The notes under the pieces are model-generated. The model searched no databases, was not told the DNA's origin, and saw only the letters and a program-made list of their open reading frames with translations. 14,566 nt of DNA, from positions 1 to 14,566 of the forward strand of contig JAFZWX010000195.1 in NCBI GenBank assembly GCA_017617145.1, in the 5' to 3' direction. Below, piece by piece: positions 5,232 to 13,075 of this stretch. The position numbers were made by a program, and so were the translations under genes. The DNA is from Treponema sp. GTDB lineage: Bacteria; Spirochaetota; Spirochaetia; Treponematales; Treponemataceae. Within the stretch, counting starts at the first letter, position 1. The number at the start of each line of letters is the position of its first letter.

Positions 5232-7502
5232 ATGAAGCAATTTGATGTTGATGGTATGATGTGCGCTGCCTGCAGTGCACGTGTTGAAAAGGCAGTTTCT
5301 TCTGTTCCGGGAGTTACTTCCTGTGCAGTTAGTCTCCTTACAAATTCCATGGGAGTTGAAGGCACTGCAAGCGATGAAGAAATTATCAAAGCTGTCGTTG
5401 ATGCCGGATATGAGGCAAAGGTAAAAGAAACTGCAACAAGCGGCGCGACTTCAAATACAAATGCTTCTTTCGAGACAACTTCTAAATCTCAAGATCCCCT
5501 CGCCGACAAAGAAACTCCCCGCCTCAAAAAACGCCTCATTCTTTCACTGATTTTTCTTCTTCCGCTTTTATACTGCACCATGGGGCACATGTTCTGGTCG
5601 TGGCCGCTTCCAGTATTTTTGATGACACATACAAGCATGGGGCTGCTCCAGCTCATCCTTACAACAATCATCATAATCATAAACAACAGATTTTTTACAA
5701 GCGGAATAAAATCTGCCCTCCACCTTGCACCAAACATGGACACACTTGTTTCACTTGGAGCCGGCGTTTCATACATTTACAGCATCTGGGTTTTAATTTC
5801 AGATGCCACCACCCACGACTTTTATTTTGAAAGTGCCGCAATGATTTTAACACTAATCACAGTTGGTAAAATGCTCGAAGCACGCTCAAAAGGAAAAACA
5901 ACCGATGCCTTGCGCGGACTGATGAAGCTGGCTCCAAAAACAGCAACAATAATTGACTCCACAGGCACAGAAAAAACAGTTCCAATTGAGCAGGTAAAAA
6001 TCGGGGATGTTTTTTTAGTTCGCCCCGGAGAAAACATTCCGGTAGACGGAGTTATTATAGAAGGCAACGCCGCCATAAACGAAGCGGCCCTTACAGGCGA
6101 AAGTATTCCAGTAGACAAAACTACCGGGGACACAGTAAGCGCCGCAACAACAAATATGTCGGGCTTTATAAAATGCCGCGCAACCCGTGTTGGTCAGGAC
6201 ACAACACTGGCACAGATAATCCAGTTTGTTAGTGATGCCGCCGCAACAAAAGCACCAATCGCAAAAATTGCAGATAAAGTTTCGGGCATTTTTGTTCCAA
6301 CTGTCATTGCAATTTCGCTTGTCACACTTGGAATCTGGCTTGCAGTTGGTGCTGCCGCAGAAACAGCTATCATGCACGCAGTTGCAGTTTTAGTAATAAG
6401 CTGCCCGTGTGCACTTGGACTTGCTACCCCGGTTGCAATCATGGTTGGAAACGGCATCGGCGCACGAAACGGAATACTTTTCAAAACAGCCGCCGCCCTT
6501 GAACAGGCAGGACACACACAAATAATCGCCCTGGATAAAACCGGAACAATCACAAACGGCGAACCGATTGTAACAGACATAATTCCAGCCGAAAACCAGA
6601 CAGAGCAAACTCTATTGCAGATTGCCTGCTCACTCGAAAAAAAATCAGAACACCCGCTTGCAAAAGCAATAACAAAAAAAGCAGAAGAACAAAAAATCAC
6701 AGCTTTAGAAACTCAAGATTTTCAGATTTTCCCGGGCAACGGACTTAAAGCAAACATAAATGGAACTTCTTGCACCGGCGGAAACTTTAACTATATAAAG
6801 CAGTTTGCAAACATAACTCCTGCAATTGTTGCTCAGTCAGACAGTCTTGCAGCCCTGGGAAAAACACCACTCTTCTTTACAAATGGCAGCACGCTCTTAG
6901 GAATAATCGCCGTAGCAGACACAATAAAACAAGACAGTAAAGCTGCCGTAGAAGAATTAAAAGCTCTTGGAATAAAAGTCGTTATGCTAACAGGCGACAA
7001 CGAACGAACAGCCCGAGCAATTGCAAGTCAGGCAGGCATAGAAAATGTTATAGCAGGCGTACTCCCGCAGCAAAAAGCCGACTCAATCAACCAGCTTAAA
7101 AAAGAAGGAAAAACCTGCATGGTGGGTGACGGCATAAACGACGCCCCTTCCCTAACAACAGCCGACCTTGGAGTAGCAATAGGCGCCGGTTCCGACATAG
7201 CAGTAGATGCTGCCGACGTAGTCCTTGTAAAAAACACTCTCCGCGAGCTTCCAACCCTTATCCGCCTTAGCCGCGCCACCGTCCGCAACATTCACCAGAA
7301 CCTTTTCTGGGCATTTTTCTACAATGTTATAGGAATCCCTCTGGCAGCCGGAGCCTTTGTTCCACTTTTAGGCTGGCACTTAAACCCAATGTTCGGAGCC
7401 GCCGCCATGAGTCTTTCGAGCTTTTGTGTGGTTATGAACGCGCTAAGACTAAATTTAATTAATAAAAACCAAATAAAAGGCAACAAGTGCAATAACTATT
7501 AG
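5232..7502 (+). CDS. copA: Cu(I)-exporting P-type ATPase
   Basis: This 756-residue inner-membrane pump exports monovalent copper using ATP. An N-terminal heavy-metal-binding domain has GMMCAACSA (Cys11 and Cys14). Later motifs are TGES (288-291, actuator), the ion-binding CPC (391-393), the phosphorylation loop DKTGT (435-439), SEHPL (472-476) and GDGINDAP (632-639). YN (697-698) and MxxSS (726-730) in the last two membrane helices are the Cu(I)-type P1B-1 signature. About 35 Ser/Thr/Asn-rich residues link the metal domain to the first helix. Length is normal for a CopA with one metal domain. GGAGG lies 5 nt before the ATG. It is the only long plus-strand gene and stands alone, with no visible CopY/CueR regulator or chaperone beside it. 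Confidence 0.96.
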   Translation: MKQFDVDGMMCAACSARVEKAVSSVPGVTSCAVSLLTNSMGVEGTASDEEIIKAVVDAGYEAKVKETATSGATSNTNASFETTSKSQDPLADKETPRLKKRLILSLIFLLPLLYCTMGHMFWSWPLPVFLMTHTSMGLLQLILTTIIIIINNRFFTSGIKSALHLAPNMDTLVSLGAGVSYIYSIWVLISDATTHDFYFESAAMILTLITVGKMLEARSKGKTTDALRGLMKLAPKTATIIDSTGTEKTVPIEQVKIGDVFLVRPGENIPVDGVIIEGNAAINEAALTGESIPVDKTTGDTVSAATTNMSGFIKCRATRVGQDTTLAQIIQFVSDAAATKAPIAKIADKVSGIFVPTVIAISLVTLGIWLAVGAAAETAIMHAVAVLVISCPCALGLATPVAIMVGNGIGARNGILFKTAAALEQAGHTQIIALDKTGTITNGEPIVTDIIPAENQTEQTLLQIACSLEKKSEHPLAKAITKKAEEQKITALETQDFQIFPGNGLKANINGTSCTGGNFNYIKQFANITPAIVAQSDSLAALGKTPLFFTNGSTLLGIIAVADTIKQDSKAAVEELKALGIKVVMLTGDNERTARAIASQAGIENVIAGVLPQQKADSINQLKKEGKTCMVGDGINDAPSLTTADLGVAIGAGSDIAVDAADVVLVKNTLRELPTLIRLSRATVRNIHQNLFWAFFYNVIGIPLAAGAFVPLLGWHLNPMFGAAAMSLSSFCVVMNALRLNLINKNQIKGNKCNNY

Positions 7503-7520
7503 CAAAACATTACTCGTATT

Positions 7521-7549
7521 TTTACTTGTTTATTTTTATAATATATACT
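7521..7549 (+). promoter_or_regulatory. Candidate promoter of the small peptide gene
   Basis: TTTACT (7521-7526), 17 nt and TATACT (7544-7549) would start RNA near 7556. This gives a leader of about 80 nt that holds a GGGC/GCCC hairpin (7574-7577 with 7583-7586). Long structured leaders are usual for type I toxin mRNAs. Motif evidence only. Confidence 0.5.
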
Positions 7550-7635
7550 ATACTAATATTACACCCGTGACATGGGCGGATTGCCCCCGAATTGGACTGG
7601 CTGTATAGCTGGATTTCTTTATTTGGGAGGCTGCT

Positions 7636-7746
7636 ATGAGTCTGTATGAATTTCTGTCATTGCTTTTAGAAGCAATTAAGATTGTCATCGACATTATTAC
7701 GCGCCTTCTCCGTAGACGGAAAAAGAAGAAGAGTAATAAAAAATAG
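7636..7746 (+). CDS. Small hydrophobic/basic peptide, candidate type I toxin
   Basis: This 36-residue peptide starts MSLYEFLSLLLEAIKIV, continues as one hydrophobic helix interrupted by Lys15 and Asp19, and ends in a run of Arg and Lys. The shape (MSxYE start, single helix, basic tail) resembles small membrane toxins of the holin-like/Fst-type families. A strong GGGAGG (7625-7630) lies 5 nt before the ATG. The mRNA has a plausible promoter, a structured leader and a downstream hairpin with a T-run (7807-7836). A predicted antisense RNA covers its 3' end. It lies between copA and a minus-strand peptidase gene. Toxicity is inferred from architecture; family membership was not searched. An uncharacterised small membrane peptide is the alternative. 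Confidence 0.7.
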   Translation: MSLYEFLSLLLEAIKIVIDIITRLLRRRKKKKSNKK

Positions 7747-7835
7747 CCCACCCTGTCTGAACCACAGAGTGGGCAAAAGCCTATTAAATTAGGCGACTAC
7801 CATGTGGGGCAAGACGCTTGTTGCGGGTGCCCTTT
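7733..7835 (-). ncRNA. Candidate antisense antitoxin RNA
   Basis: A minus-strand RNA of about 100 nt is predicted from the promoter at 7842-7870. It would fold into three hairpins: 7807-7811 with 7828-7832; 7779-7783 with 7790-7794; and 7746-7756 with 7764-7774, the last with one mismatch. A T-run (opposite 7733-7743) directly after the last hairpin makes a terminator. It overlaps the end of the peptide gene and its 3' UTR, as in tail-overlapping type I systems such as TxpA/RatA and BsrG/SR4. Ends are estimates. Confidence 0.6.
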
Positions 7836-7836
7836 T
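7807..7836 (+). terminator. Terminator of the small peptide mRNA
   Basis: GGGCA (7807-7811) pairs with TGCCC (7828-7832), followed by TTTT on the plus strand. An alternative inner pairing (GCAAG with CTTGTTGC) is possible. The same bases form the 5' hairpin of the predicted antisense RNA. Confidence 0.55.
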
Positions 7837-7841
7837 CTAAT

Positions 7842-7870
7842 AATATAAAACATCTCTATATAAAAAGCAA
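7842..7870 (-). promoter_or_regulatory. Candidate promoter of the antisense RNA
   Basis: TTGCTT (7865-7870), 17 nt and TATATT (7842-7847) on the minus strand have the same boxes and spacing as the candidate ldhA promoter. Start is predicted near 7835. It lies just past the stop of the C39-like gene, whose read-through could also supply antisense RNA. Confidence 0.55.
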
Positions 7871-7900
7871 GTATTTTATTAAGCAATCCCTTTTACAGAA

Positions 7901-8575
7901 TCACATCTCTGCCCCCACTGTTTCCAGAATAAATACTGCATTCTTTTCAAAAACCCCATACGCAAATCCAAACTTTAGAAACAACGGCATTTTTTCGTAA
8001 GCGTCAAAGCTGGTTCTGTGTAAAAAATCCTCAATAGTAATTTCTTCGACAAACCCATAAGGATTTGCAATTATGATTTTATTCCCCGGAATATCAAGCC
8101 CGGTTATTAAAGAATAATGAAGCGTCCACTCATCATCCTTTTTTGCAGCCCACTCAAAAGGAACAGGAACTCCGGCAGCAAGACTTTCGTAAACCTTATC
8201 TATCAATTGCGTGTTTTTTAAGTATTTATACATGCGTGTTTTATATTCAGGAAATTTGCGGTTCATTTCTTTAGCAAAAGCCTTGCCGGTAGAAGTAACA
8301 ATTTTTCCATGTTCCTTATAAAGCGCTTCTTCCGTGAGCTCTGAATTATTCCATTGAGAAATCATCTGGATTACCGCATAACCGCAGGAATATTTTTGAG
8401 GAAATACGGTAATTCCATGCACAAAAACAGGTTTCTGGTATTTCTCATTTTTGAAAATATCAGTGTAATCGTTTTTCATTCTTAGCGTTCTGATTTTATT
8501 CACGCAAGGAATAATCAATGCAACAAGCAAAAAGAGAATTAAAATAATTACCGCAATTTTTCTGACAATTTTCAT
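7901..8575 (-). CDS. Membrane-anchored C39-like cysteine peptidase
   Basis: This 224-residue protein has one N-terminal membrane helix (about residues 7-23) and a papain-like domain expected outside the cytoplasmic membrane. The fold is suggested by FPQKYSCGYAVIQM (oxyanion Gln60, nucleophile Cys64), LHYSLITGLD (His153) and IIANPYG (Asn171), the C39-like peptidase pattern in the right order. The substrate is unknown; relatives cut double-glycine leaders when fused to ABC exporters, but no exporter is present here, so that role is not supported. It starts 12 nt after the S41-like gene, probably in one transcript, although TGATATAAT in the gap could be an internal extended -10. Its ribosome site is weak. 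Confidence 0.8.
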   Translation of the reverse strand: MKIVRKIAVIILILFLLVALIIPCVNKIRTLRMKNDYTDIFKNEKYQKPVFVHGITVFPQKYSCGYAVIQMISQWNNSELTEEALYKEHGKIVTSTGKAFAKEMNRKFPEYKTRMYKYLKNTQLIDKVYESLAAGVPVPFEWAAKKDDEWTLHYSLITGLDIPGNKIIIANPYGFVEEITIEDFLHRTSFDAYEKMPLFLKFGFAYGVFEKNAVFILETVGAEM

Positions 8576-8587
8576 ACCAATATTATA

Positions 8588-9652
8588 TCACAGTCCTTGT
8601 GCAATTTCCAAAGCACGTTTCATCTGTAAGTCATCCTGAGCAGTAACATTAAGAATCAGGTTTTCAGGACTTGGAACAATCCCGGTTCCCTCCGGCGTAT
8701 TCCCCGCAGGATCTGTTACTCTCTGTACCGAAACTGAATATCGCCAGCCGTTACTTAAACAGCGTTCCAGGGCAAGTGAAAAAACTCCGCAGGTGTGATT
8801 TCCAATTTGAATAACATGTGGCTGGGTTGTCATTGCCATGGAAAATTCTTCGCCCGCGCTCATTGTCTGAGCATTTGTCAAAAATAAAACAGGTTTTGTG
8901 TATTGCCAGCTTCCGTTCTTTTTAATTTCAAGCTCTACCCCGCTGTCAAAATCATCTTTACCGCTTCCGTTTTTTGTGCGCGAAATTGCATAAACTTTAT
9001 TTTGGGCACAAAACCTTCCACTGATTCTTGAAACGTTTCCTGTAAGACCGCCCCTGTTTCCGCGAACATCAAGAATCATGCACCTTGTATCTTTAAGTTC
9101 TTCAAGTGCAATATCAATGTCGCCGGCCCAGTTTTGATTCTGATTAATTCCTGTCTGTCCGCTTGAAAAAGATGCAATATGAATATAGCCCACGCTGTTG
9201 TCTGTTTTAAGTCTTCCATAAGTGATGATGTTGTTTCCGCATTTTTTTGGTTGGTTAATATACTGAGCGCAAACCTCGTTCAATGAAAAAGCATCCGGTG
9301 GCAATATATCTTCTCCGGAGTTCATGCTACCAAAAGGAGTTTTAATATAAACATGAGAATCCTTGAGCGTGTAAAGCATTGAGGCGCATTCTTCAAAAAA
9401 TTCTTTATCGTTCATAGACTCACGGATTTTTGGTTTATGAAGCTTATACTGCTCTTCCCAGTCTACGTTTCGAACTTCGAACAAGGCATAAGTTTGGTTG
9501 TAATCATCCCACATAGCATCAAACATTTCGTTATAAGAAGAGCCTGGATTTCCACCATAAAAAAAGTTACAGGCATTAAGATTGAGTGTGCAGAGCAGCC
9601 AGATTAAAGCCACTCCAAAAAATTGTTTTGTATTAATTTTAAATGTTTTCAT
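8588..9652 (-). CDS. S41-family peptidase-like lipoprotein
   Basis: This 354-residue protein has a lipoprotein signal (hydrophobic run then LNAC, lipid Cys at residue 28) and an S41 (C-terminal-processing or tricorn-type) catalytic core. VGYIHIASF, CMILDVRGNRGG and QTMSAGEEF carry the family pattern, with the probable nucleophile Ser265 in the SAGE motif. No PDZ domain is evident; the region before the core looks like the short N-terminal helical domain of tricorn-like relatives. The ATG at 9652 is preferred because AGGAG is 7 nt away, whereas the ATG at 9658 directly abuts it. It shares a transcript with the C39-like gene downstream, and the barrel gene lies upstream. Together they suggest an envelope function; the substrate is not known. 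Confidence 0.87.
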   Translation of the reverse strand: MKTFKINTKQFFGVALIWLLCTLNLNACNFFYGGNPGSSYNEMFDAMWDDYNQTYALFEVRNVDWEEQYKLHKPKIRESMNDKEFFEECASMLYTLKDSHVYIKTPFGSMNSGEDILPPDAFSLNEVCAQYINQPKKCGNNIITYGRLKTDNSVGYIHIASFSSGQTGINQNQNWAGDIDIALEELKDTRCMILDVRGNRGGLTGNVSRISGRFCAQNKVYAISRTKNGSGKDDFDSGVELEIKKNGSWQYTKPVLFLTNAQTMSAGEEFSMAMTTQPHVIQIGNHTCGVFSLALERCLSNGWRYSVSVQRVTDPAGNTPEGTGIVPSPENLILNVTAQDDLQMKRALEIAQGL

Positions 9653-9669
9653 TTTCATCTCCTGAGTAA

Positions 9670-9683
9670 GCCCGCTGGCGGGC
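9670..9683. repeat. Short GC-rich palindrome
   Basis: GCCCGC and GCGGGC (9670-9675, 9678-9683) flank TG just upstream of the S41-like gene. It may be a leader hairpin or a remnant of a dispersed repeat. Confidence 0.5.
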
Positions 9684-9696
9684 GGTGATTAATAGC

Positions 9697-9734
9697 AAAC
9701 CGTTAAAAAAATTGCGAAAGCAATTTTTAGGTTT
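9697..9734 (-). terminator. Hairpin downstream of the barrel gene
   Basis: AAACC (9697-9701) pairs with GGTTT (9730-9734), and an inner stem ending TTGC-GAAA-GCAA has a GNRA-type tetraloop within A and T runs. It probably ends the outer-membrane protein transcript on the minus strand, but most of the T-run is inside the stem, so termination may be partial. Confidence 0.55.
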
Positions 9735-9747
9735 ACCTTCTTGTTTT

Positions 9748-10578
9748 TTAAAAGTTAACTCTTGCCTTTGTATTAAAGCTTCCGTTCAAATAATAAAGCG
9801 GTCGTTCTTTTGGAACTGCAATTCGTGAATATTCAAAGTTGCCCCCTACCCCAAGTGAAAAGTTTTTAGTAACCTGGATATTGTAGTCGGCATTCAAAAG
9901 AATTGCCTGATAATTATGAAGGCTTAAGAAGTTTCCAAGTGTAAGGATTTTCATAAAATCTTCTTCGGCATATTTCATAAGTCTTGCATCACAGCCGGCA
10001 TAAGAAGGTCTAACTCCATAACCCAAAAGTGGGAGAGCACAGAAAACAGAAACCTTATTCTGTTCATTAATCTGATAATCAAAACCACCCAAAGGTCCCA
10101 GAGAAACAAGGCCTGTAATTGAAGGATAATTTTCAAACTGCATGTAAACATTTGTACTCAAATTTCCACCGACATAAAATGTAGTCTTGTTCAGCTGTTT
10201 TACTCCATAAAGCAAATCGTACTGAACTCTTATTCTGTGAAACTGAAGCTTACTTTCAAACGCCTCGTAATAACATTCCCCGGTTATCGGATCAAAATTT
10301 CTGTAAGATACAGCCGTGTTAGTCATTGCTGAATTTGGCTTTGCATAAAAATAATCAAGTGTGATTTTGTGCATAAAATCGTTACTGCGGATTGTTGCAT
10401 CCAGTTGAAAGCGCGGACTGAGCAGGCTTTGAGAAATACTTGAAAAAGTTGTTTCCTTATAGCAGCCAAAAGTCCAGTCAATGCTAAAACCAATATCAAC
10501 AGTAGGTTTCTGTTGTTCTGCAAAAGCTACCGGCAGAAACAATAAAAATCCCAAAACGACAATAAATAATTTTTTCAT
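9748..10578 (-). CDS. Predicted outer-membrane beta-barrel protein, unknown function
   Basis: I do not recognise a named family for this 276-residue protein. A clear signal peptide (MKKLF, hydrophobic core, cleavage after VAFA) is followed by alternating hydrophobic/polar strands rich in Tyr, Phe and Asn, such as FQLDATIRSNDFMHKITLDY, FHRIRVQYDLLYG, TTFYVGGNLSTNVYM, NYQAILLNADYNI and FSLGVGGNFEYSRI. The final residue is Phe, as is usual for proteins inserted by the BAM machinery. A small barrel of roughly 10-12 strands is the likely form. GGAGG lies 4 nt before the ATG. It lies 95 nt upstream of the S41-like gene on the same strand, with a hairpin between. A pore or adhesin role is possible, but nothing decides it. 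Confidence 0.7.
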   Translation of the reverse strand: MKKLFIVVLGFLLFLPVAFAEQQKPTVDIGFSIDWTFGCYKETTFSSISQSLLSPRFQLDATIRSNDFMHKITLDYFYAKPNSAMTNTAVSYRNFDPITGECYYEAFESKLQFHRIRVQYDLLYGVKQLNKTTFYVGGNLSTNVYMQFENYPSITGLVSLGPLGGFDYQINEQNKVSVFCALPLLGYGVRPSYAGCDARLMKYAEEDFMKILTLGNFLSLHNYQAILLNADYNIQVTKNFSLGVGGNFEYSRIAVPKERPLYYLNGSFNTKARVNF

Positions 10579-10687
10579 AAAACCTCCGTTACATTTGCAA
10601 TAGTAATATAAGGCGGTTCATAAAGATATTAGGGATAGCACGGAATTTTTGAGATTTTGAAAATTCAGGGGAAACCCTTAGATTTAT

Positions 10688-11530
10688 TTACAAATCATTT
10701 TGCAGGCGCGAAAATAATTCCAGTCTGTTTTTTACACCAATTTTTTTATAAATATTTCCAAGATGAGTTTCGATTGTTTTTTCACTAACAAAAAGGGCTT
10801 GTGCAAGTTCTTTGTTAGATTTTCCTTCAAGCAGGGCAAGAATGATTTCCTGTTCACGTCGGGTTAGTGAAAAGTTTTTTACAAATTCCGCACTCAGGGA
10901 TTTTTGAGTTTTAGCAACAGGAGCGGCAAAATAAAAACGGTAGAAAATATAAAACGCTAAAAGTGAAATAGAAATAATAAAAACAAAAGGGATTTCTTTT
11001 ATGACAAACGCAAAGATCAGATTAATCAAAGCAAGCACAATAAAAATCCATTTTTCTTTTTTAAAAACACCACTATCTATTCTTTTACAAAAAATAATTG
11101 CAACAAGAACCGAAATGCCCGCCGGCACCCAGATTCCGCTGATGTTTATTATAGTAGAAAGAAGTGCTGCGTCTTTAAAACAAACTGCAAAAACAATACC
11201 TGCCACCAGAAAAAGAATTGAATAAAAAAGCGGCAGCTTTCGCACAAAGGCATTTGTGCTCACGCGAATCAAATCAAAACCAAGGCTCAAAATTCCGTAA
11301 GAAAAACAAACGCCAAGAAAAAGCCCGATAATGCTTAAAAACAGGATATTTGTTATACCTGCATTTCTTTGAGTTACAAAAAACGATTCTGTGCTCAGCA
11401 CAAAGAATGAAACAAGCACCAGAAGTACATCAAAAAAGAAAACTTTTTTATATCGCAGAAAAAACAAAAGTGAAATTACAGCGGCTGCAAAAGATGCTAA
11501 ACAGGAAGTAAACAAAATTGCTATGTTCAT
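10688..11530 (-). CDS. Membrane-bound LuxR-type transcription regulator
   Basis: The first 210 or so of 280 residues form about seven hydrophobic helices, and the last 60 are a LuxR/GerE-type DNA-binding domain: LTRREQEIILALLEGKSNKE, then a recognition helix in VSEKTIETHLGNIYKKIGV. This is a one-component regulator that would sense a membrane or small-molecule signal and act directly on DNA. No receiver domain is present. The start codon overlaps the pyrC stop (ATGA), with AAGGTG inside pyrC, so it is translationally coupled to the pyrimidine operon. Whether it controls pyr genes or the outer-membrane/peptidase genes downstream is open. Confidence is high for the domain type and low for the target. 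Confidence 0.9.
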   Translation of the reverse strand: MNIAILFTSCLASFAAAVISLLFFLRYKKVFFFDVLLVLVSFFVLSTESFFVTQRNAGITNILFLSIIGLFLGVCFSYGILSLGFDLIRVSTNAFVRKLPLFYSILFLVAGIVFAVCFKDAALLSTIINISGIWVPAGISVLVAIIFCKRIDSGVFKKEKWIFIVLALINLIFAFVIKEIPFVFIISISLLAFYIFYRFYFAAPVAKTQKSLSAEFVKNFSLTRREQEIILALLEGKSNKELAQALFVSEKTIETHLGNIYKKIGVKNRLELFSRLQNDL

Positions 11531-12972
11531 CTTTCAAACACCTTGCGGCCGGCAATGAACAGGGCTTTAACTTTTCCGGTTAGTTCTTTGCCTTCAAATG
11601 GAGTTGCCTTTCCCTTAGAACAAAAAACTCTGGAATCTACAATCCAGTCTTCTTCCGGGTCTACAAGTGTAAGGTCGGCATTGTAACCAGACTTCAAAAG
11701 ACCTTTTGTAAGCCCAAGAATTCTCGCCGGATTTGCAGACATAAGCTGGCTGAGTTTTTGCGGAGTAAAGTTATTTTCTTTTACTAAAACTGTATTACAT
11801 ACTGCATAAGAAGTTTCGAGCCCCGTAAAGCCAGGACTTCCTGCAGCTTTGTCTTCCATTGTATGCGGTGCATGGTCTGTAGAAATTACGTCGATTGTTC
11901 CGTCGCGAAGGCATTCAATAAGCAGCTGGCGATCTTCTTCACTTCTGAGCGGAGGATTTACAAGAGCTCGGATAAGCGGTTCTTCTGTTCCGGCAAGTGC
12001 TATATGATGTGGTGTTACTTCTGCAGTAATATTAAAGCCAGGGGCATATTCTTCGCCGTTGTCCTTGTCGTATTTTGTGTTGTAAATCTGTTCAAGAACA
12101 TCTTTAGTACTGGCGTGTGCAATATGAATATGGCAGCCAGCTTGTTTTGCAAGCATGATGTTTCTGGCAGTTGCTGTATCTTCTGCAAGACGGAGTAAAT
12201 CATTTGCCTTGCTCAGGTTCATTTCTATCTGTTCAATTGCTGCCTGTTCTACGTCGTCTGGATTGTAACTGTCGTCGCAGGTTCCCCAGGCACTAAGACC
12301 GATTGCTTTCATTATTTCAAGAGCGTTTTTGCGGTAAGGTTTTGCCTTCTCTCCCAAGCTCAAATCTTCGCAGTGGCAGCTAACAATGATTCCGCGTTCT
12401 GCAGCTTTTTTCATTCCTTCAAGCATAACGGCACTTGAAATTACATCGCGTCCGTCTTCGCTGATTACAGGAATATAGTGACGGTCAAGTTCATCCAGTT
12501 GCGAAGTATCTTTTCCTTCAAAATCTTTTGTAATGCTTACGGTTTGGAACAGGTTTGTAAGGCCAATAGCCGCTGCTTCAGATTCAATCTGCAGGGCCTG
12601 GTCCATAGAAGAAACAACCGGATTTGTATTTGGCATAGCTACAACAGTTCCAAACCCGCCTGCTGCAGCCGCATGAAGTCCGCTCTGTAAATCTTCTTTT
12701 TGAGTCTGTCCCGGGTAGCGCATATGAACATGCATGTCTATAAAGGCAGGAGTTACAGTAAGGCCACGCGCATCGTAAAGTTCAAGCTTGCAGTCCTGTT
12801 CGCGGCCATCTTCTGCAAGAACTGAATGTGCAAGCACCGAAGCCGTTTCCTGCGAAGTAAAGTAGCCCTGGAACACCGCACGAATATCCTGGTCTACAAT
12901 TAAAAGGGCTCCTGGAGTGTCCATGCTTTCGTCGAGTAATCTGGCATTGAAAATTAAAGTGGCCTTAGTCAT
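11527..12972 (-). CDS. pyrC: Dihydroorotase
   Basis: This 481-residue amidohydrolase closes carbamoyl aspartate to dihydroorotate, step three of pyrimidine synthesis. Class I features are DMHVHMRYPGQ (metal HxH about residues 81-83), HCEDLSLGEK, IHIAHAST, ITAEVTPHH and STDHAPHTMEDK with GLETSYAV. It is longer than the usual 420-430 residues, mostly through an inserted segment near residues 35-65 and another after HCEDLSLGEKAKPYRKNALE. The ATG at 12972 is chosen because AGAGG is 5 nt upstream; the frame extends to 12987. It follows pyrI after a repeat-filled gap and overlaps the LuxR-type gene by 4 nt. Confidence 0.95.
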   Translation of the reverse strand: MTKATLIFNARLLDESMDTPGALLIVDQDIRAVFQGYFTSQETASVLAHSVLAEDGREQDCKLELYDARGLTVTPAFIDMHVHMRYPGQTQKEDLQSGLHAAAAGGFGTVVAMPNTNPVVSSMDQALQIESEAAAIGLTNLFQTVSITKDFEGKDTSQLDELDRHYIPVISEDGRDVISSAVMLEGMKKAAERGIIVSCHCEDLSLGEKAKPYRKNALEIMKAIGLSAWGTCDDSYNPDDVEQAAIEQIEMNLSKANDLLRLAEDTATARNIMLAKQAGCHIHIAHASTKDVLEQIYNTKYDKDNGEEYAPGFNITAEVTPHHIALAGTEEPLIRALVNPPLRSEEDRQLLIECLRDGTIDVISTDHAPHTMEDKAAGSPGFTGLETSYAVCNTVLVKENNFTPQKLSQLMSANPARILGLTKGLLKSGYNADLTLVDPEEDWIVDSRVFCSKGKATPFEGKELTGKVKALFIAGRKVFER

Positions 12973-13002
12973 AATGTCCTCTGTCATTCCAAGATTGCAT
13001 CT

Positions 13003-13071
13003 GTCATTCCCGGGCTTGACCCGGGAATCTCTGCATTAAAAAGATTGTCGGGTCAAGCCCGACAATGACAC
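13003..13071. repeat. Inverted pair of palindromic repeats (REP-like doublet)
   Basis: Two 9-bp hairpins lie head to head. The first is ATTCCCGGG (13006-13014) with CCCGGGAAT (13020-13028); the second is ATTGTCGGG (13044-13052) with CCCGACAAT (13058-13066). The second unit read on the other strand is a close variant of the first, each starting TGTCATT and holding GGCTTGACCC. A third partial TGTCATTCC lies at about 12992. This is the layout of a BIME-like dispersed repeat placed between pyrI and pyrC. Confidence 0.8.
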
Positions 13072-13075
13072 ACTG

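Noticed and set aside
5489..7291. Several minus-strand frames opposite copA
   Set aside because: They lie inside an intact, fully motif-supported ATPase gene and have no recognisable domains.
7548..7751. Minus-strand 67-codon frame opposite the small peptide gene
   Set aside because: It has no ribosome site and lies opposite the better-supported 36-codon gene. The strand is better explained as an antisense RNA.
10667..10678. AGGG-GAAA-CCCT mini-hairpin after the LuxR-type gene
   Set aside because: The stem is only 4 bp and no T-run follows on the minus strand, so calling it a terminator is not supported.
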